DNA of 64,000 nucleotides from Pirellula staleyi DSM 6068 (GTDB lineage Bacteria > Planctomycetota > Planctomycetia > Pirellulales > Pirellulaceae): NCBI GenBank assembly GCA_945875845.1, contig CAMCMB010000002.1, positions 123,936 through 187,935 of the forward strand. Direction: 5' to 3'. A program made the translations under genes and the position numbers. A model generated the notes under the pieces. It was not told where the DNA came from. It did not search any database and saw only the letters and a program-made list of their open reading frames with translations. Positions 54,921 to 62,444 of the stretch are shown here, in pieces (position 1 is the stretch's first letter; each line of letters starts with the position of its first letter).

Positions 54921-55043
54921 GTCAATTCAGAGGCGAGGATCCACGAGAAGTATTGATTTTTAGGTTTTGCCCCATGGTCCTTTGTGGAATCTTTCGTCAC
55001 ACTGAGGTCGATTCGAATTGAATTTCACACAGGAAAGAGAAAA

Positions 55044-55430
55044 ATGCAGTCAGATGATGAGATGGAATCGCGGTTGGACTCATTGGTTGAAGCCATCGAA
55101 GCGGAAGACAAGGAAGCGATTATGACGTGGATCCGAGGGGAACAGTTTACGCTTGTTTCACTCAGCAACGACGAAGATTCCTTGTCCGCCATGATTTTAG
55201 AGACCGAGGAGTTTCCTGCATTGGTGGCGTTCATGAGCTCAGAGCATGCCGAGGAATTCGTCGACTCCATTGCGGATCAAATCGAGGGCGAAGAGGTCGA
55301 TCTCTTCGAGGTCTCGGGCGAAGATCTGCTGACCCCACTAGCCAAAGAATTCGGGTTGCTCATCAATCCAGAGTCCGATGATGCGGTCATGATTGAGCCA
55401 GCACTTTTGCAGATGGAATCCGATGAATAA
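55044..55430 (+). CDS. SseB-like small acidic protein
   Basis: The start is set at ATG 55044 (MQSDDEMESRLDSLVEAIEAE, 128 residues) with AGGAAAGAG upstream; the track start 54984 lies before the ribosome site. It is strongly acidic, with no signal or membrane segment. The middle (FTLVSLSNDEDSLSAMILETEEFPALVAFMSSEHAEEFV) and the end (LAKEFGLLINPESDDAVMI) follow the SseB N-terminal domain pattern, in which a phe-x-Ser block is followed by a hydrophobic helix and LNP. Its stop overlaps the next gene's start by eight bases, so both proteins are made together. Function is unknown; protein-protein interaction is likely (inference). Confidence 0.6.
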   Translation: MQSDDEMESRLDSLVEAIEAEDKEAIMTWIRGEQFTLVSLSNDEDSLSAMILETEEFPALVAFMSSEHAEEFVDSIADQIEGEEVDLFEVSGEDLLTPLAKEFGLLINPESDDAVMIEPALLQMESDE

Positions 55431-56805
55431 GGTGGTCATCGTTACCATCGAGGGATTGGGGACGAATTTGGTGGGCTGCTACGGCGGCTCCATTGGCCCA
55501 ACGAAGAACTGGGATCACTTCGCTGCTCACGCTATCGTTTTCGATCAATTCTGGACCGATACGCTTCGCCCCACCGATGTCTTGGAATCGATGTTGCGAG
55601 GCGAGCATTTCGCCAAACGGTCCAGCGGGTGCGCACACGAAACACCCGAAGCCGTTTCGAAATTGTTCGCACGTGCGCTTCTGGTAACCGACTCCATGAA
55701 CGTCATTGAGCAGATATCAGGTGAATTCTTCGGAGATACGCTGCTAGTCGAATCGCAAGTCGATGAACCCAAGATCGATGAGGATGATATCGGCGATGTG
55801 GAAGACGAAGACGAAGACGAAGACGCGTGGGGAGGCGCCGAAGCTTGGGAGGAACATCATGAGAGTTTCGACCAATCAACGGAAGAACCATCGAACGAAG
55901 AACCATCCACCCAAATCACTCGCTTATTCGAAGCTGCCTTAGGTCGTTGGGCGTCCGTGCTCGACGAATATCCCATTCTGTGGATCCATTCTCAAGGATT
56001 GAATGGCCGATGGGACGCGCCCTACGAATACCGGAACATCATGTGCGACGAAGGCGATCCGGATCCACCGATTGACACAGAGCGGGCTCAACTCAAACTT
56101 GCGCCAGACACCGATCCCGACGTGGTGTTCGGAATGGCATGCGCAGCAGGCGGTCAAGCGATCGCGATGGATGATGCTTGGGGAATGATAGAGGAAATGC
56201 TTATGCAGCTTGGTATCGCAGACGAATGCCTCCAAGTGTTGGCGGGAGTAAGCGGTTATCCGATGGGTGAACATGGATCGGTTGGCTACGGCCCTCATTC
56301 CCTGCACGCCGAAACACTGCATGCCGAATCTCTTCATTTGCCTTTGATAGTGAAACCTGCAAATCGTCTAGAGTTGGGTGTGCGAGTTCCATTTATGGTT
56401 CAGCCGAATTCGCTACGGAAAACTATTTCGTCTTGGCTCAATACGGAAGATTCGCTCAATGATTCGGTCTGCGGCGGCATCGACTTGGTCACTCAAACCG
56501 ATGCCCTGCCAGCCGATCAATGGCCTTTGGGAAATCAGCTTGCCTATTCTTGTTTTGAAAATCAGTTCCATATGGCGGTAGCTGCATGGAGTTGCAGGTG
56601 GTCCGATGCTGCAAGCGGTCGTGATCGCGTTGAACTGTTTGCGATGCCGGACGATCGATGGCAACAAAACGAAGTTTCGCAACGCGCAGTCGCAATCGTT
56701 GGAATGATGACGGAACAACGGGAAAAATGGTTGGCTAGCATCGGTGCAAACAGCGACACTGAGATGGAACCGCTTCCCGGCGACTTAACCCATCCCATGA
56801 GATAA
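55423..56805 (+). CDS. degenerate sulfatase/alkaline phosphatase-fold protein
   Basis: 460 residues from ATG 55423, overlapping the upstream stop (ATGAATAA). The N-terminus VVIVTIEGLGTNLVGCYGG copies the sulfatase opening, where TIDDLRADHLGCYG is usual. However, the metal-binding Asp-Asp pair is Glu-Gly, and no C/S-x-P-x-R formylglycine site is found. A highly acidic insert (EDDIGDVEDEDEDEDAWGG) is at about 120-140. Near residue 285 GYPMGEHGSVGYGPHSLH resembles the sulfatase C-terminal metal block, followed by LHLPLIVKPANRLELGVR. It is probably a pseudoenzyme that keeps the fold for binding. No signal peptide, so cytosolic, which is unusual for planctomycete sulfatases. It is coupled to the SseB-like gene. 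Confidence 0.75.
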   Translation: MNKVVIVTIEGLGTNLVGCYGGSIGPTKNWDHFAAHAIVFDQFWTDTLRPTDVLESMLRGEHFAKRSSGCAHETPEAVSKLFARALLVTDSMNVIEQISGEFFGDTLLVESQVDEPKIDEDDIGDVEDEDEDEDAWGGAEAWEEHHESFDQSTEEPSNEEPSTQITRLFEAALGRWASVLDEYPILWIHSQGLNGRWDAPYEYRNIMCDEGDPDPPIDTERAQLKLAPDTDPDVVFGMACAAGGQAIAMDDAWGMIEEMLMQLGIADECLQVLAGVSGYPMGEHGSVGYGPHSLHAETLHAESLHLPLIVKPANRLELGVRVPFMVQPNSLRKTISSWLNTEDSLNDSVCGGIDLVTQTDALPADQWPLGNQLAYSCFENQFHMAVAAWSCRWSDAASGRDRVELFAMPDDRWQQNEVSQRAVAIVGMMTEQREKWLASIGANSDTEMEPLPGDLTHPMR

Positions 56806-56860
56806 TTCGACCGTGCTAAATACGCCTCCGATGGCCAGTGTCGTGGACGTAATCTCGATG

Positions 56861-56961
56861 GAAAATGCATTGGTCATCACCGGAGAGCTCTCGCCCTGCC
56901 ACAGTAATTTGGTAGCGGAAAGGCGCAAGCCGTCCGGTGAATCCAACAGAATAAATTCACA
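56861..56961. repeat. dispersed palindromic repeat B, copy 2
   Basis: Arms tcaccggagagctctcgcc and ggcgcaagccgtccggtga with tail atccaacagaataaattcac. The same left context (gaaaa..tgc..tggtcatcacc) precedes it as in copy 1 at 2345-2448. Same orientation, about 54 kb apart, roughly 80 percent alike by eye. Confidence 0.85.
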
Positions 56962-57001
56962 GCCTAGACGCAAACTCTGAATAGCTAATCGCGACTAAAC
57001 C

Positions 57002-57110
57002 ATTGCTCAGAGTCGCGAAGCGACGTCATGGGATAGCCACGGGTAAGGTGGCGACAGCCACCGCAACCCGTGGCACCGTTTGCCCCTGCTATCGTGAGTC
57101 GCAACGCGAC
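57002..57110. repeat. double hairpin with flanking direct repeats
   Basis: gccacgggt (57036-57044) pairs with acccgtggc (57066-57074), and ggtggc pairs with gccacc inside the loop. On both sides lie related blocks agtcgcgaagcgacgtcatg and agtcgcaacgcgacggcatg in direct orientation. Together they look like a compact palindromic unit. Confidence 0.7.
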
Positions 57111-57137
57111 GGCATGTGTTGGAATGGTTTCACGCGC

Positions 57138-57198
57138 GTGGGGATCAAAGAAGAACAGGGATCAAAGGGATACACCACTTTTGCATCCCATCTGACGG
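57138..57198. repeat. dispersed repeat F, copy 1
   Basis: It contains ggggatcaaagaagaacagg, then gggatcaaagggatacacca and a tail ending gcatcccatctgacgg. The second part reappears at 58909-58950 with few differences. No gene is associated. Confidence 0.75.
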
Positions 57199-57575
57199 AT
57201 GGGGAAGCAAAGCAAATATCAAAAGTGGTCGAGTCGCCGGGCTCTCAGAGCAGAAGGTTCACGCGTGAGGACTTTATCCGTTCCTGCCGAGCAATCTCGT
57301 GACTGACAGCGCATACTTTCAGCCAGTAGCCCCAATCGATAACCTTTATTGGGTGTTACCAAAAGATAGTTAGATTGTCGCAGCGAGCCTTGCCTTTGCC
57401 TTGCATCGGGCTGGCACATGCGATTTTACCCCGAAGGCATGGACCGCCCCGTTTTTCTATTGGATTACTACAGAATCTTAAGTTCGGTACAATCCTATAC
57501 GGTGATAGCTAACTGGCTCTCGTCGACTCTAGAACTGAGATTCGTTCGCTGAGTAGCCAATCTGAAAAACGTCTT

Positions 57576-58898
57576 GTGAAGTACTTTATGTGGACAATTG
57601 AATTGGCAGTCATGGTCTTGATGATCGGCCTGAATAGTGTTTTTGCTGCCTATGAGATTTCATTAGCCTCGATCGGTATTGGCCGACTCCATGCTCTCCA
57701 GACCGAAAAGAAACGCGGAGCGGAAGCCTCGGTACGCATGAAAGAGAATATCGAAGGTAGCTTGGCCGTGGTTCAACTCGGGATCACTTTGGTCGGTGTT
57801 ATTGCGGCCGCGACCGGCGGCGCGGGTGCAGAGGAAATATTCGAGCCTGTTTTACTGGGGTGGGGGGTTCCAGAAAGTATTTCTCAAATATTGGCAATTA
57901 TGATCGTTGTTGTGCCATTGACGATCGTGACCATTGTTGGCGGAGAACTGGTGCCCAAAGTATTTGCGTTGCGTAACAAAGAACTTGTGTGCCTGACTTT
58001 GTCGCCAATCATGGAATGGTTCGCGGTCAGCGTAAAGCCAGCTGTATGGATTCTGGAAAGCTCAGTTGCTTGGATCATGCGATTGGGAGGTCGCCGTGAT
58101 GAGGATCGCGAGGACAAAGCCGCGATTCAGGAACTGCATGGTGCTGCGGCCTACGCGCGTATTTCTAGGTTGATCGGTCAGCGTGAGGAAGGCATTATCA
58201 TGAGCGCCTCAAGACTATCAACAACTCCTGTGAAGAAGATCGCTTTGCCTGCAGAGCACATGGATATGCTGGTCGCAGATGAAACGATCTCGGACGCATT
58301 GTTGGCTGCCCACCTAAATATGCATACCCGGTACCCTGTCACCGAAGAAGCAAGCAACGCACAACGAATCATTGGTTACGTCAACTTCAAAGACATCGTA
58401 GCCAATTTGCGATTCTCGCCGCACTCATCTTCGTTTCGAAAGCTGATTCGCTCTCTCGGTTCGTTCGATTCGGAGACCCCCGTTTCGGAATGTCTCGAAC
58501 GACTAATCCGAGAAAGAAGCCACATTGCCCTGGTCAAAGATCGCAAAGGTTTGATCGTCGGAATGATCACACTGGAAGACATCATCGAAGAACTGGTCGG
58601 GGAGATTCATGATGAGTTTGATCGTATACCGACTCACCTTAACAAGGCAGGAGACGGATGGATCGCAGGTGGCTTTGTGTCTCTTAATCAGCTACGCGAA
58701 GTGGCTGGAATTGATCTAAAGGCGATTGGTGATAAGCCACTCTATACTCTCAACGATTGGGTCTTTGAGTCGCTCGGTCGACCGCCCAAAGGTGGCGATT
58801 CGGTCAAAACAGATCGTTTTCAAATCATCGTTCGTAAAACCAGAAATGTGTTGGTTCTCGAAGCCTACCTAGCAGCTAACGAAGCGACCGCCGACTAG
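57576..58898 (+). CDS. CNNM/CorC-type membrane protein with CBS pair
   Basis: 440 residues. The start is GTG 57576 (VKYFMWTIELAVMVLM); an ATG 12 bases on is possible. An N-terminal DUF21/CNNM domain with four helices (ELAVMVLMIGLNSVFAAYEISLASIG, VQLGITLVGVIAAATGG, IMIVVVPLTIVTIVGGELVPKVFA, VKPAVWILESSVAWIM) is followed by two CBS motifs (MHTRYPVTEEASNAQRIIGYVNFKDIV and RSHIALVKDRKGLIVGMITLEDIIEELVGEIHDEFD). It ends with a CorC_HlyC domain (GGFVSLNQLREVAGIDL...). Such proteins act in Mg/Co transport or its regulation, with CBS binding adenine nucleotides. Older annotation as hemolysin is misleading. Confidence 0.9.
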   Translation: MKYFMWTIELAVMVLMIGLNSVFAAYEISLASIGIGRLHALQTEKKRGAEASVRMKENIEGSLAVVQLGITLVGVIAAATGGAGAEEIFEPVLLGWGVPESISQILAIMIVVVPLTIVTIVGGELVPKVFALRNKELVCLTLSPIMEWFAVSVKPAVWILESSVAWIMRLGGRRDEDREDKAAIQELHGAAAYARISRLIGQREEGIIMSASRLSTTPVKKIALPAEHMDMLVADETISDALLAAHLNMHTRYPVTEEASNAQRIIGYVNFKDIVANLRFSPHSSSFRKLIRSLGSFDSETPVSECLERLIRERSHIALVKDRKGLIVGMITLEDIIEELVGEIHDEFDRIPTHLNKAGDGWIAGGFVSLNQLREVAGIDLKAIGDKPLYTLNDWVFESLGRPPKGGDSVKTDRFQIIVRKTRNVLVLEAYLAANEATAD

Positions 58899-58908
58899 CT
58901 TGGAGGGT

Positions 58909-58950
58909 GGGGATCAAAGGGACACACCACGTTTGCATCCCATTTGACGG
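58909..58950. repeat. dispersed repeat F, copy 2
   Basis: ggggatcaaagggacacacc and the tail gcatcccatttgacgg match 57138-57198 except that copy 1 has an inserted aagaacagggatcaaag-like duplication. It starts 11 bases after the CorC-type gene stop. Confidence 0.75.
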
Positions 58951-59127
58951 CAGTCAATGAACTAGCCTCACGGGAAAATTTCGGAGGTAATTTGTCGTTT
59001 TTTTTAAATGTTTCTGCGAAACCGTGTCGCGAACACGGATTCTTTTGCGATCTTAACAACGAGGTTTAGGAGCAAATGGAATGTTTCGCGTTTGGCTAAC
59101 ACAGTGTAAACGCATCCTGCTTAGGAT

Positions 59128-59217
59128 TTCGCCGCATCGTGCGGCGAAGGTTTATCGCATAAGCCTAAATCGGAATGGAAGGGAGCGGTCCTTCGAAAAG
59201 GGCCGCTCCTCATTCCG
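59128..59217. repeat. two consecutive hairpins
   Basis: ttcgccgc/gcggcgaa (59128-59148) is a perfect 8-bp stem with a 5-base loop. cggaatg...ggagcgg pairs with ccgctcc...cattccg (59171-59217). They lie just before the transposase remnant on its 3' side and may represent the end of the former element or terminators. Confidence 0.6.
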
Positions 59218-59262
59218 ACTTTGGGCTCCACGACGCTCGGGTTGCAACTCTGCAGAGCCTTG

Positions 59263-59463
59263 ATGCACGATGTAGCAACTGTAGCCATCGAGCACTGAAA
59301 TCAAGAAATAGAGCGTTCCGCCGGCGTTGATGTAGCTGACGTCAACATGCCATTGTTGGTGGATTTTCGTTGGTTGAATGTAGCCTGTGCCTTTCTCACT
59401 GGGAGTCACGATCTTGAGATCCAAACGACCAGCGGTCTTGAGAACTCGATAAGTTGAACTTGG
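59263..59463 (-). pseudogene. transposase remnant (rve/DDE integrase core fragment)
   Basis: A minus-strand frame of 67 codons reads PSSTYRVLKTAGRLDLKIV... then IHQQWHVDVSYINAGGTLYF and LISVLDGYSCYIVH. This is the start of the rve catalytic core of IS3- or IS481-like transposases, with the first catalytic Asp in HVDVSYI and the second-strand region VLDGYSCYIV. It is cut by an in-frame stop before PSSTYRV (TGA at 59464-59466) and ends before the second Asp and the Glu. Flanking hairpins may mark the element boundary. No upstream helix-turn-helix ORF is left. It cannot encode a working enzyme. Confidence 0.78.
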
Positions 59464-59561
59464 TCATGAAAATCTCTCCGGTACCAAGTGTATGTTGAAG
59501 AGTCTACCCAAGGGATTGGAAACTGCGAATCCAAACATGTCTCAAAAACTACGCGGAGGCG

Positions 59562-60383
59562 CTAAATAGTTGACATCCGGTATTCGATCGTGCCGATATT
59601 GAACTTCTTTAATTTGCTCATACCAAACGTAGTGGTCAAGGCTACGTCTGTTGCATCGCGTCCACGGGCCATGAGAACTCGGCCAATTCGCGGGACGTTA
59701 TTGCGGGGGTCGAAGGAATACCACTGACCATCGAGGTACACCTCCATCCAAGCGCTGAAATCCATTGGACTTGCGGACGGCGGAACCCCGATATCGCCGA
59801 GATAGCCGGTGCAATACCTGGCCGGAATATTGAGACAGCGACAAAGTGTGATCGCTAAGTGGGTGTAGTCTCTGCAGACACCCACTCGCTCGCGATAGGT
59901 TTCGAGAGCTGTTCGAGTTGCACGGGCCTGCATATAATCAAATTGAACGTGCTGATGCACAAAATCGGAAACAGCCTGAACTCGTGGCCAACCGGCTGGC
60001 GTCGATTTGAACAATTTCCAGGCCAAGTCTTTCAGTTCACTGTCCACTTCGCAATAACGACTAGCAAGCAGGTAGACCAAGGCCGAGTCGGGCAGTTGTT
60101 GCACAGGCGTTTGTCTTGCACTGGGAACTTGCAGGTCAGGGAGCCCGCAATCATCCACAACTGCTTCGTTGCGGAATACAACCGATCCAGCAGGGACAAA
60201 TGCGCGCCCACATCGATTTCCAAAGCCGTCTGTAAATTGAGAAACCGCAACCGAGGGTGTCAAGGTTAACCGCTCAGGACTTCTCAGCGTCGGATCGCGC
60301 GAGGGATGCAAATACATCATCATCGCAACAGGCGTCGGCTCCAGAAACTCGAACGCAATCTCAAAATCCACTTTTATTAGCAT
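59562..60383 (-). CDS. transglutaminase-like cysteine protein
   Basis: 273 residues. A beta-rich N-terminal domain (about 1-90) is followed by a transglutaminase core with the catalytic cysteine C170 in RVGVCRDYTHLAITLCR. PARYCTGYLGDIG and FDPRNNVPRIGRVLMARGRDATDVAL are hallmarks of the bacterial transglutaminase-like family of this size. The catalytic His position (normally HAW before the Glu-Val-Tyr strand) reads SAW (DFSAWMEVYL, S210), while the Asp is present (YSFDPRNN, D225). Activity may therefore be altered or absent, though close relatives may share this. Cytosolic by lack of a signal. Substrate unknown. Confidence 0.85.
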   Translation of the reverse strand: MLIKVDFEIAFEFLEPTPVAMMMYLHPSRDPTLRSPERLTLTPSVAVSQFTDGFGNRCGRAFVPAGSVVFRNEAVVDDCGLPDLQVPSARQTPVQQLPDSALVYLLASRYCEVDSELKDLAWKLFKSTPAGWPRVQAVSDFVHQHVQFDYMQARATRTALETYRERVGVCRDYTHLAITLCRCLNIPARYCTGYLGDIGVPPSASPMDFSAWMEVYLDGQWYSFDPRNNVPRIGRVLMARGRDATDVALTTTFGMSKLKKFNIGTIEYRMSTI

Positions 60384-60423
60384 AAATTAAGCATACCCAT
60401 TCGCTCATGCAAAATCCATTCCT

Positions 60424-60485
60424 AAGTGGGATAGGCTTCCAGCCTGACATTTTCCTCTTCACAGGCGGGAAGCCTATACCACTCA
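60424..60485. repeat. dispersed hairpin C, copy 3
   Basis: aagtgggataggcttccagc and gcgggaagcctataccact pair around gacattttcctcttca. It is the same family as 11527-11592 and 27529-27573, here in the 186-base divergent space between the transglutaminase-like and EamA genes. Confidence 0.82.
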
Positions 60486-60569
60486 TGTCCCGATCATTTG
60501 CTTATTACAATGCTGCTCGGTTCAGCGTGAATCCGAATGAGAATCCACCGCCCTGGAAATTGAAATCGC

Positions 60570-61667
60570 ATGCTTGCAGACGCAAAAGATCCCTCCAAAT
60601 CCGGCTTCAGCTCGGAACAAATCATTGCGATTGTTGCTTTGGTCGGCGTCAACGCCTTGTGGGGATTATCCTTTCCCATGATCAAGTCCATGAACCAACA
60701 GATGGAGCACGGATTTGCCCTCGAAGGCATGGCTGTTTCAACCTCGCTCCATGTTGCCTTCACGTCTGGGATGATTGGATTAAGATTTTTAATTGCGCTG
60801 GCGATGCTTTGTTTAATTTGTCCACGGCTTGTTCGCCTCGCGAGCAAGGAAGAATGGCAAGCGGGTCTCGTCGTCGGACTGTTATTCTATTTTGGTCTAG
60901 TTTTGCAAGTGATGGGATTGGCAACCATCCCGGCCTCGCGAAGCGGCTTCTTGACGAGTCTAACCGCCGTTTTCACCCCTATTTTTTCGGCGTTGATCCT
61001 CCGACAACTTCCCTCTTGGAATGTGGCCCTAGGAGTTTGCATCGCGTTGATTGGGGTTTCCGTTTTAACGGGTCTAATCGTGCTCGACAGCCGAGGGTTT
61101 GGAATTGCTCCGGATGGGATGAGTAAATGGACATTTGGGGATACGCTGACAACGCTAGGTTCGGTCTTATTCACGGGCCAGTTACTGCTGGTGGACTATT
61201 ACGGTCGGCGATTGAATTCAGCGGCAATCACACCTGGAATGTTTCTTGCAGTGGCCGTTGCTGCTGGACTAACCTTTTTGGTCATGCACACGATTTCGTT
61301 GCCTGAATCGCAATTCCAAAGTGACGGAACATGGCAAATTTGGAATTTTCTGTTCCTGAACCCAATCTTTTTCGGATTGGTTGTTTTTCTAGCCTTGTTT
61401 TGTTCCGTCATCGCTTTCTTGGGTATGAATAAATATCAACCCCATATCAGTGCCGTTCAAGCGAGTGTGATTTACAGCAGTGAGCCTGCATTTGCGTCCA
61501 CTTGGGCACTTTTTTTACCTGGACTTCTTGGGCTTTTGGCCGCAAATTTCGGGTACCCAAACGAGACCGTATCACTTCCGCTTTTCCTGGGAGGTTCTCT
61601 GATATTACTGGCCAACATTGTGGCTCTGTGGCCACGGCCGGAAAGTGGGGTAGACTCGCCGATATAA
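60570..61667 (+). CDS. EamA/DMT family transporter
   Basis: 365 residues with ten predicted membrane helices in two EamA repeats. The first starts IVALVGVNALWGLSFPMIKSM and contains IPASRSGFLTSLTAVFTPIFSALIL; the second ends SVIYSSEPAFASTWALFL. These stretches are the standard drug/metabolite transporter signatures. The loop about residues 25-60 is longer than normal. Substrate is unknown; the family exports amino acids, purines or similar metabolites. It is followed after 41 bases by the LON-domain gene in the same direction. Confidence 0.88.
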   Translation: MLADAKDPSKSGFSSEQIIAIVALVGVNALWGLSFPMIKSMNQQMEHGFALEGMAVSTSLHVAFTSGMIGLRFLIALAMLCLICPRLVRLASKEEWQAGLVVGLLFYFGLVLQVMGLATIPASRSGFLTSLTAVFTPIFSALILRQLPSWNVALGVCIALIGVSVLTGLIVLDSRGFGIAPDGMSKWTFGDTLTTLGSVLFTGQLLLVDYYGRRLNSAAITPGMFLAVAVAAGLTFLVMHTISLPESQFQSDGTWQIWNFLFLNPIFFGLVVFLALFCSVIAFLGMNKYQPHISAVQASVIYSSEPAFASTWALFLPGLLGLLAANFGYPNETVSLPLFLGGSLILLANIVALWPRPESGVDSPI

Positions 61668-61708
61668 TGACCCGTTACGATCGGCGACATCATAAATAGG
61701 ATAGTGGA

Positions 61709-62443
61709 ATGGGACATTGGGATAGTGCTGGAATACCAGACGACTTCGATGGATTGGTGCGAATGTTTCCGTTGCCTAACCTTGTGTTATTTCCTCACGT
61801 CATCCAAGCACTGCACATTTTTGAGCCCCGCTATTGTGATATGTTAACGGAGTCGCTCGAGTCGGATCATTTGATCACGATGGCGTTGTTGATTCCGGGT
61901 TGGGAAAATCATTATCAAGGCAAGCCGAAACTAGCCAGCGTGGTCTGTATTGGGCGCATTATTTCGCATTCGCCAACCGATGATGGGCGACACAATATCC
62001 TCCTTGCTGGCCTCCAGCGAGCCAGGATCGTCGAGGAGCTGGATGTCACGTCCAGTTTTCGCCAGGCTCGGGTCGAGCTTATGCCTGATGTTATGCCAGA
62101 AGATTTTAAAGACTCGATCGATGAACACCGACGAGAATTGCTGAACGTCTTTCGATCGGTGATTCCTCGAGATTCGGCAAACTCGAAGACGATTACGGAT
62201 CTGTTAACGCAACAGTTGCCGCTGGGAATTCTTACCGACATCATTTCTTACGCCGCAAATTTGCCAATTCCCATCAAACAGTTGCTGCTTGGGGAACCGA
62301 ATGTAAAAACTCGCTACTTAACCCTGATGGAGCACATGGTACCGATCATGTGCGGTGGCCAAGACACTTTGGGGGATGATCCGACCCAATCGTCACCCTC
62401 CAAAAGCGAATTGGAATTTCCACCGCCATTCAGCGACAATTAG
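61709..62443 (+). CDS. stand-alone LON substrate-binding domain protein
   Basis: 244 residues. It begins MFPLPNLVLFPHVIQALHIFEPRYCDMLTESL (from about residue 19), the LON-SB/peptidase S16 N-terminal domain, and continues with VVCIGRIISHSPTDDGRHNILLAGLQRARIVEEL. No ATPase or Lon protease domain follows; the C-terminal half is helical. Such stand-alone proteins (similar to YcaQ-like or cereblon-type folds) bind substrates rather than degrade them. The role is unknown. Its stop lies 1 base before the EEP gene stop on the opposite strand, so the two are convergent. Confidence 0.88.
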   Translation: MGHWDSAGIPDDFDGLVRMFPLPNLVLFPHVIQALHIFEPRYCDMLTESLESDHLITMALLIPGWENHYQGKPKLASVVCIGRIISHSPTDDGRHNILLAGLQRARIVEELDVTSSFRQARVELMPDVMPEDFKDSIDEHRRELLNVFRSVIPRDSANSKTITDLLTQQLPLGILTDIISYAANLPIPIKQLLLGEPNVKTRYLTLMEHMVPIMCGGQDTLGDDPTQSSPSKSELEFPPPFSDN

Positions 62444-62444
62444 C

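Larger units (their letters stand above)
56806..57575. other. 770-base repeat-rich intergenic region
   Basis: It holds dispersed repeat B copy 2 (56861-56961), a double hairpin with flanking direct repeats (57002-57110) and dispersed repeat F copy 1 (57138-57198). Nothing protein-like was found in any frame; the track ORFs here translate repeats. The last 120 bases before the CorC-type gene may hold its promoter, but I cannot name one. Confidence 0.65.
58899..59561. other. 663-base non-coding region with repeat and transposase debris
   Basis: It contains repeat F copy 2 (58909-58950), hairpins at 59128-59148 and 59171-59217, and a transposase remnant (59263-59463). Track ORFs here are not real genes. 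The combination suggests an old insertion site. Confidence 0.65.

Noticed and set aside
57003-57302. 99-residue ORF in the repeat-rich gap
   Set aside because: Composed of repeat blocks, with no ribosome site and no protein-like composition.
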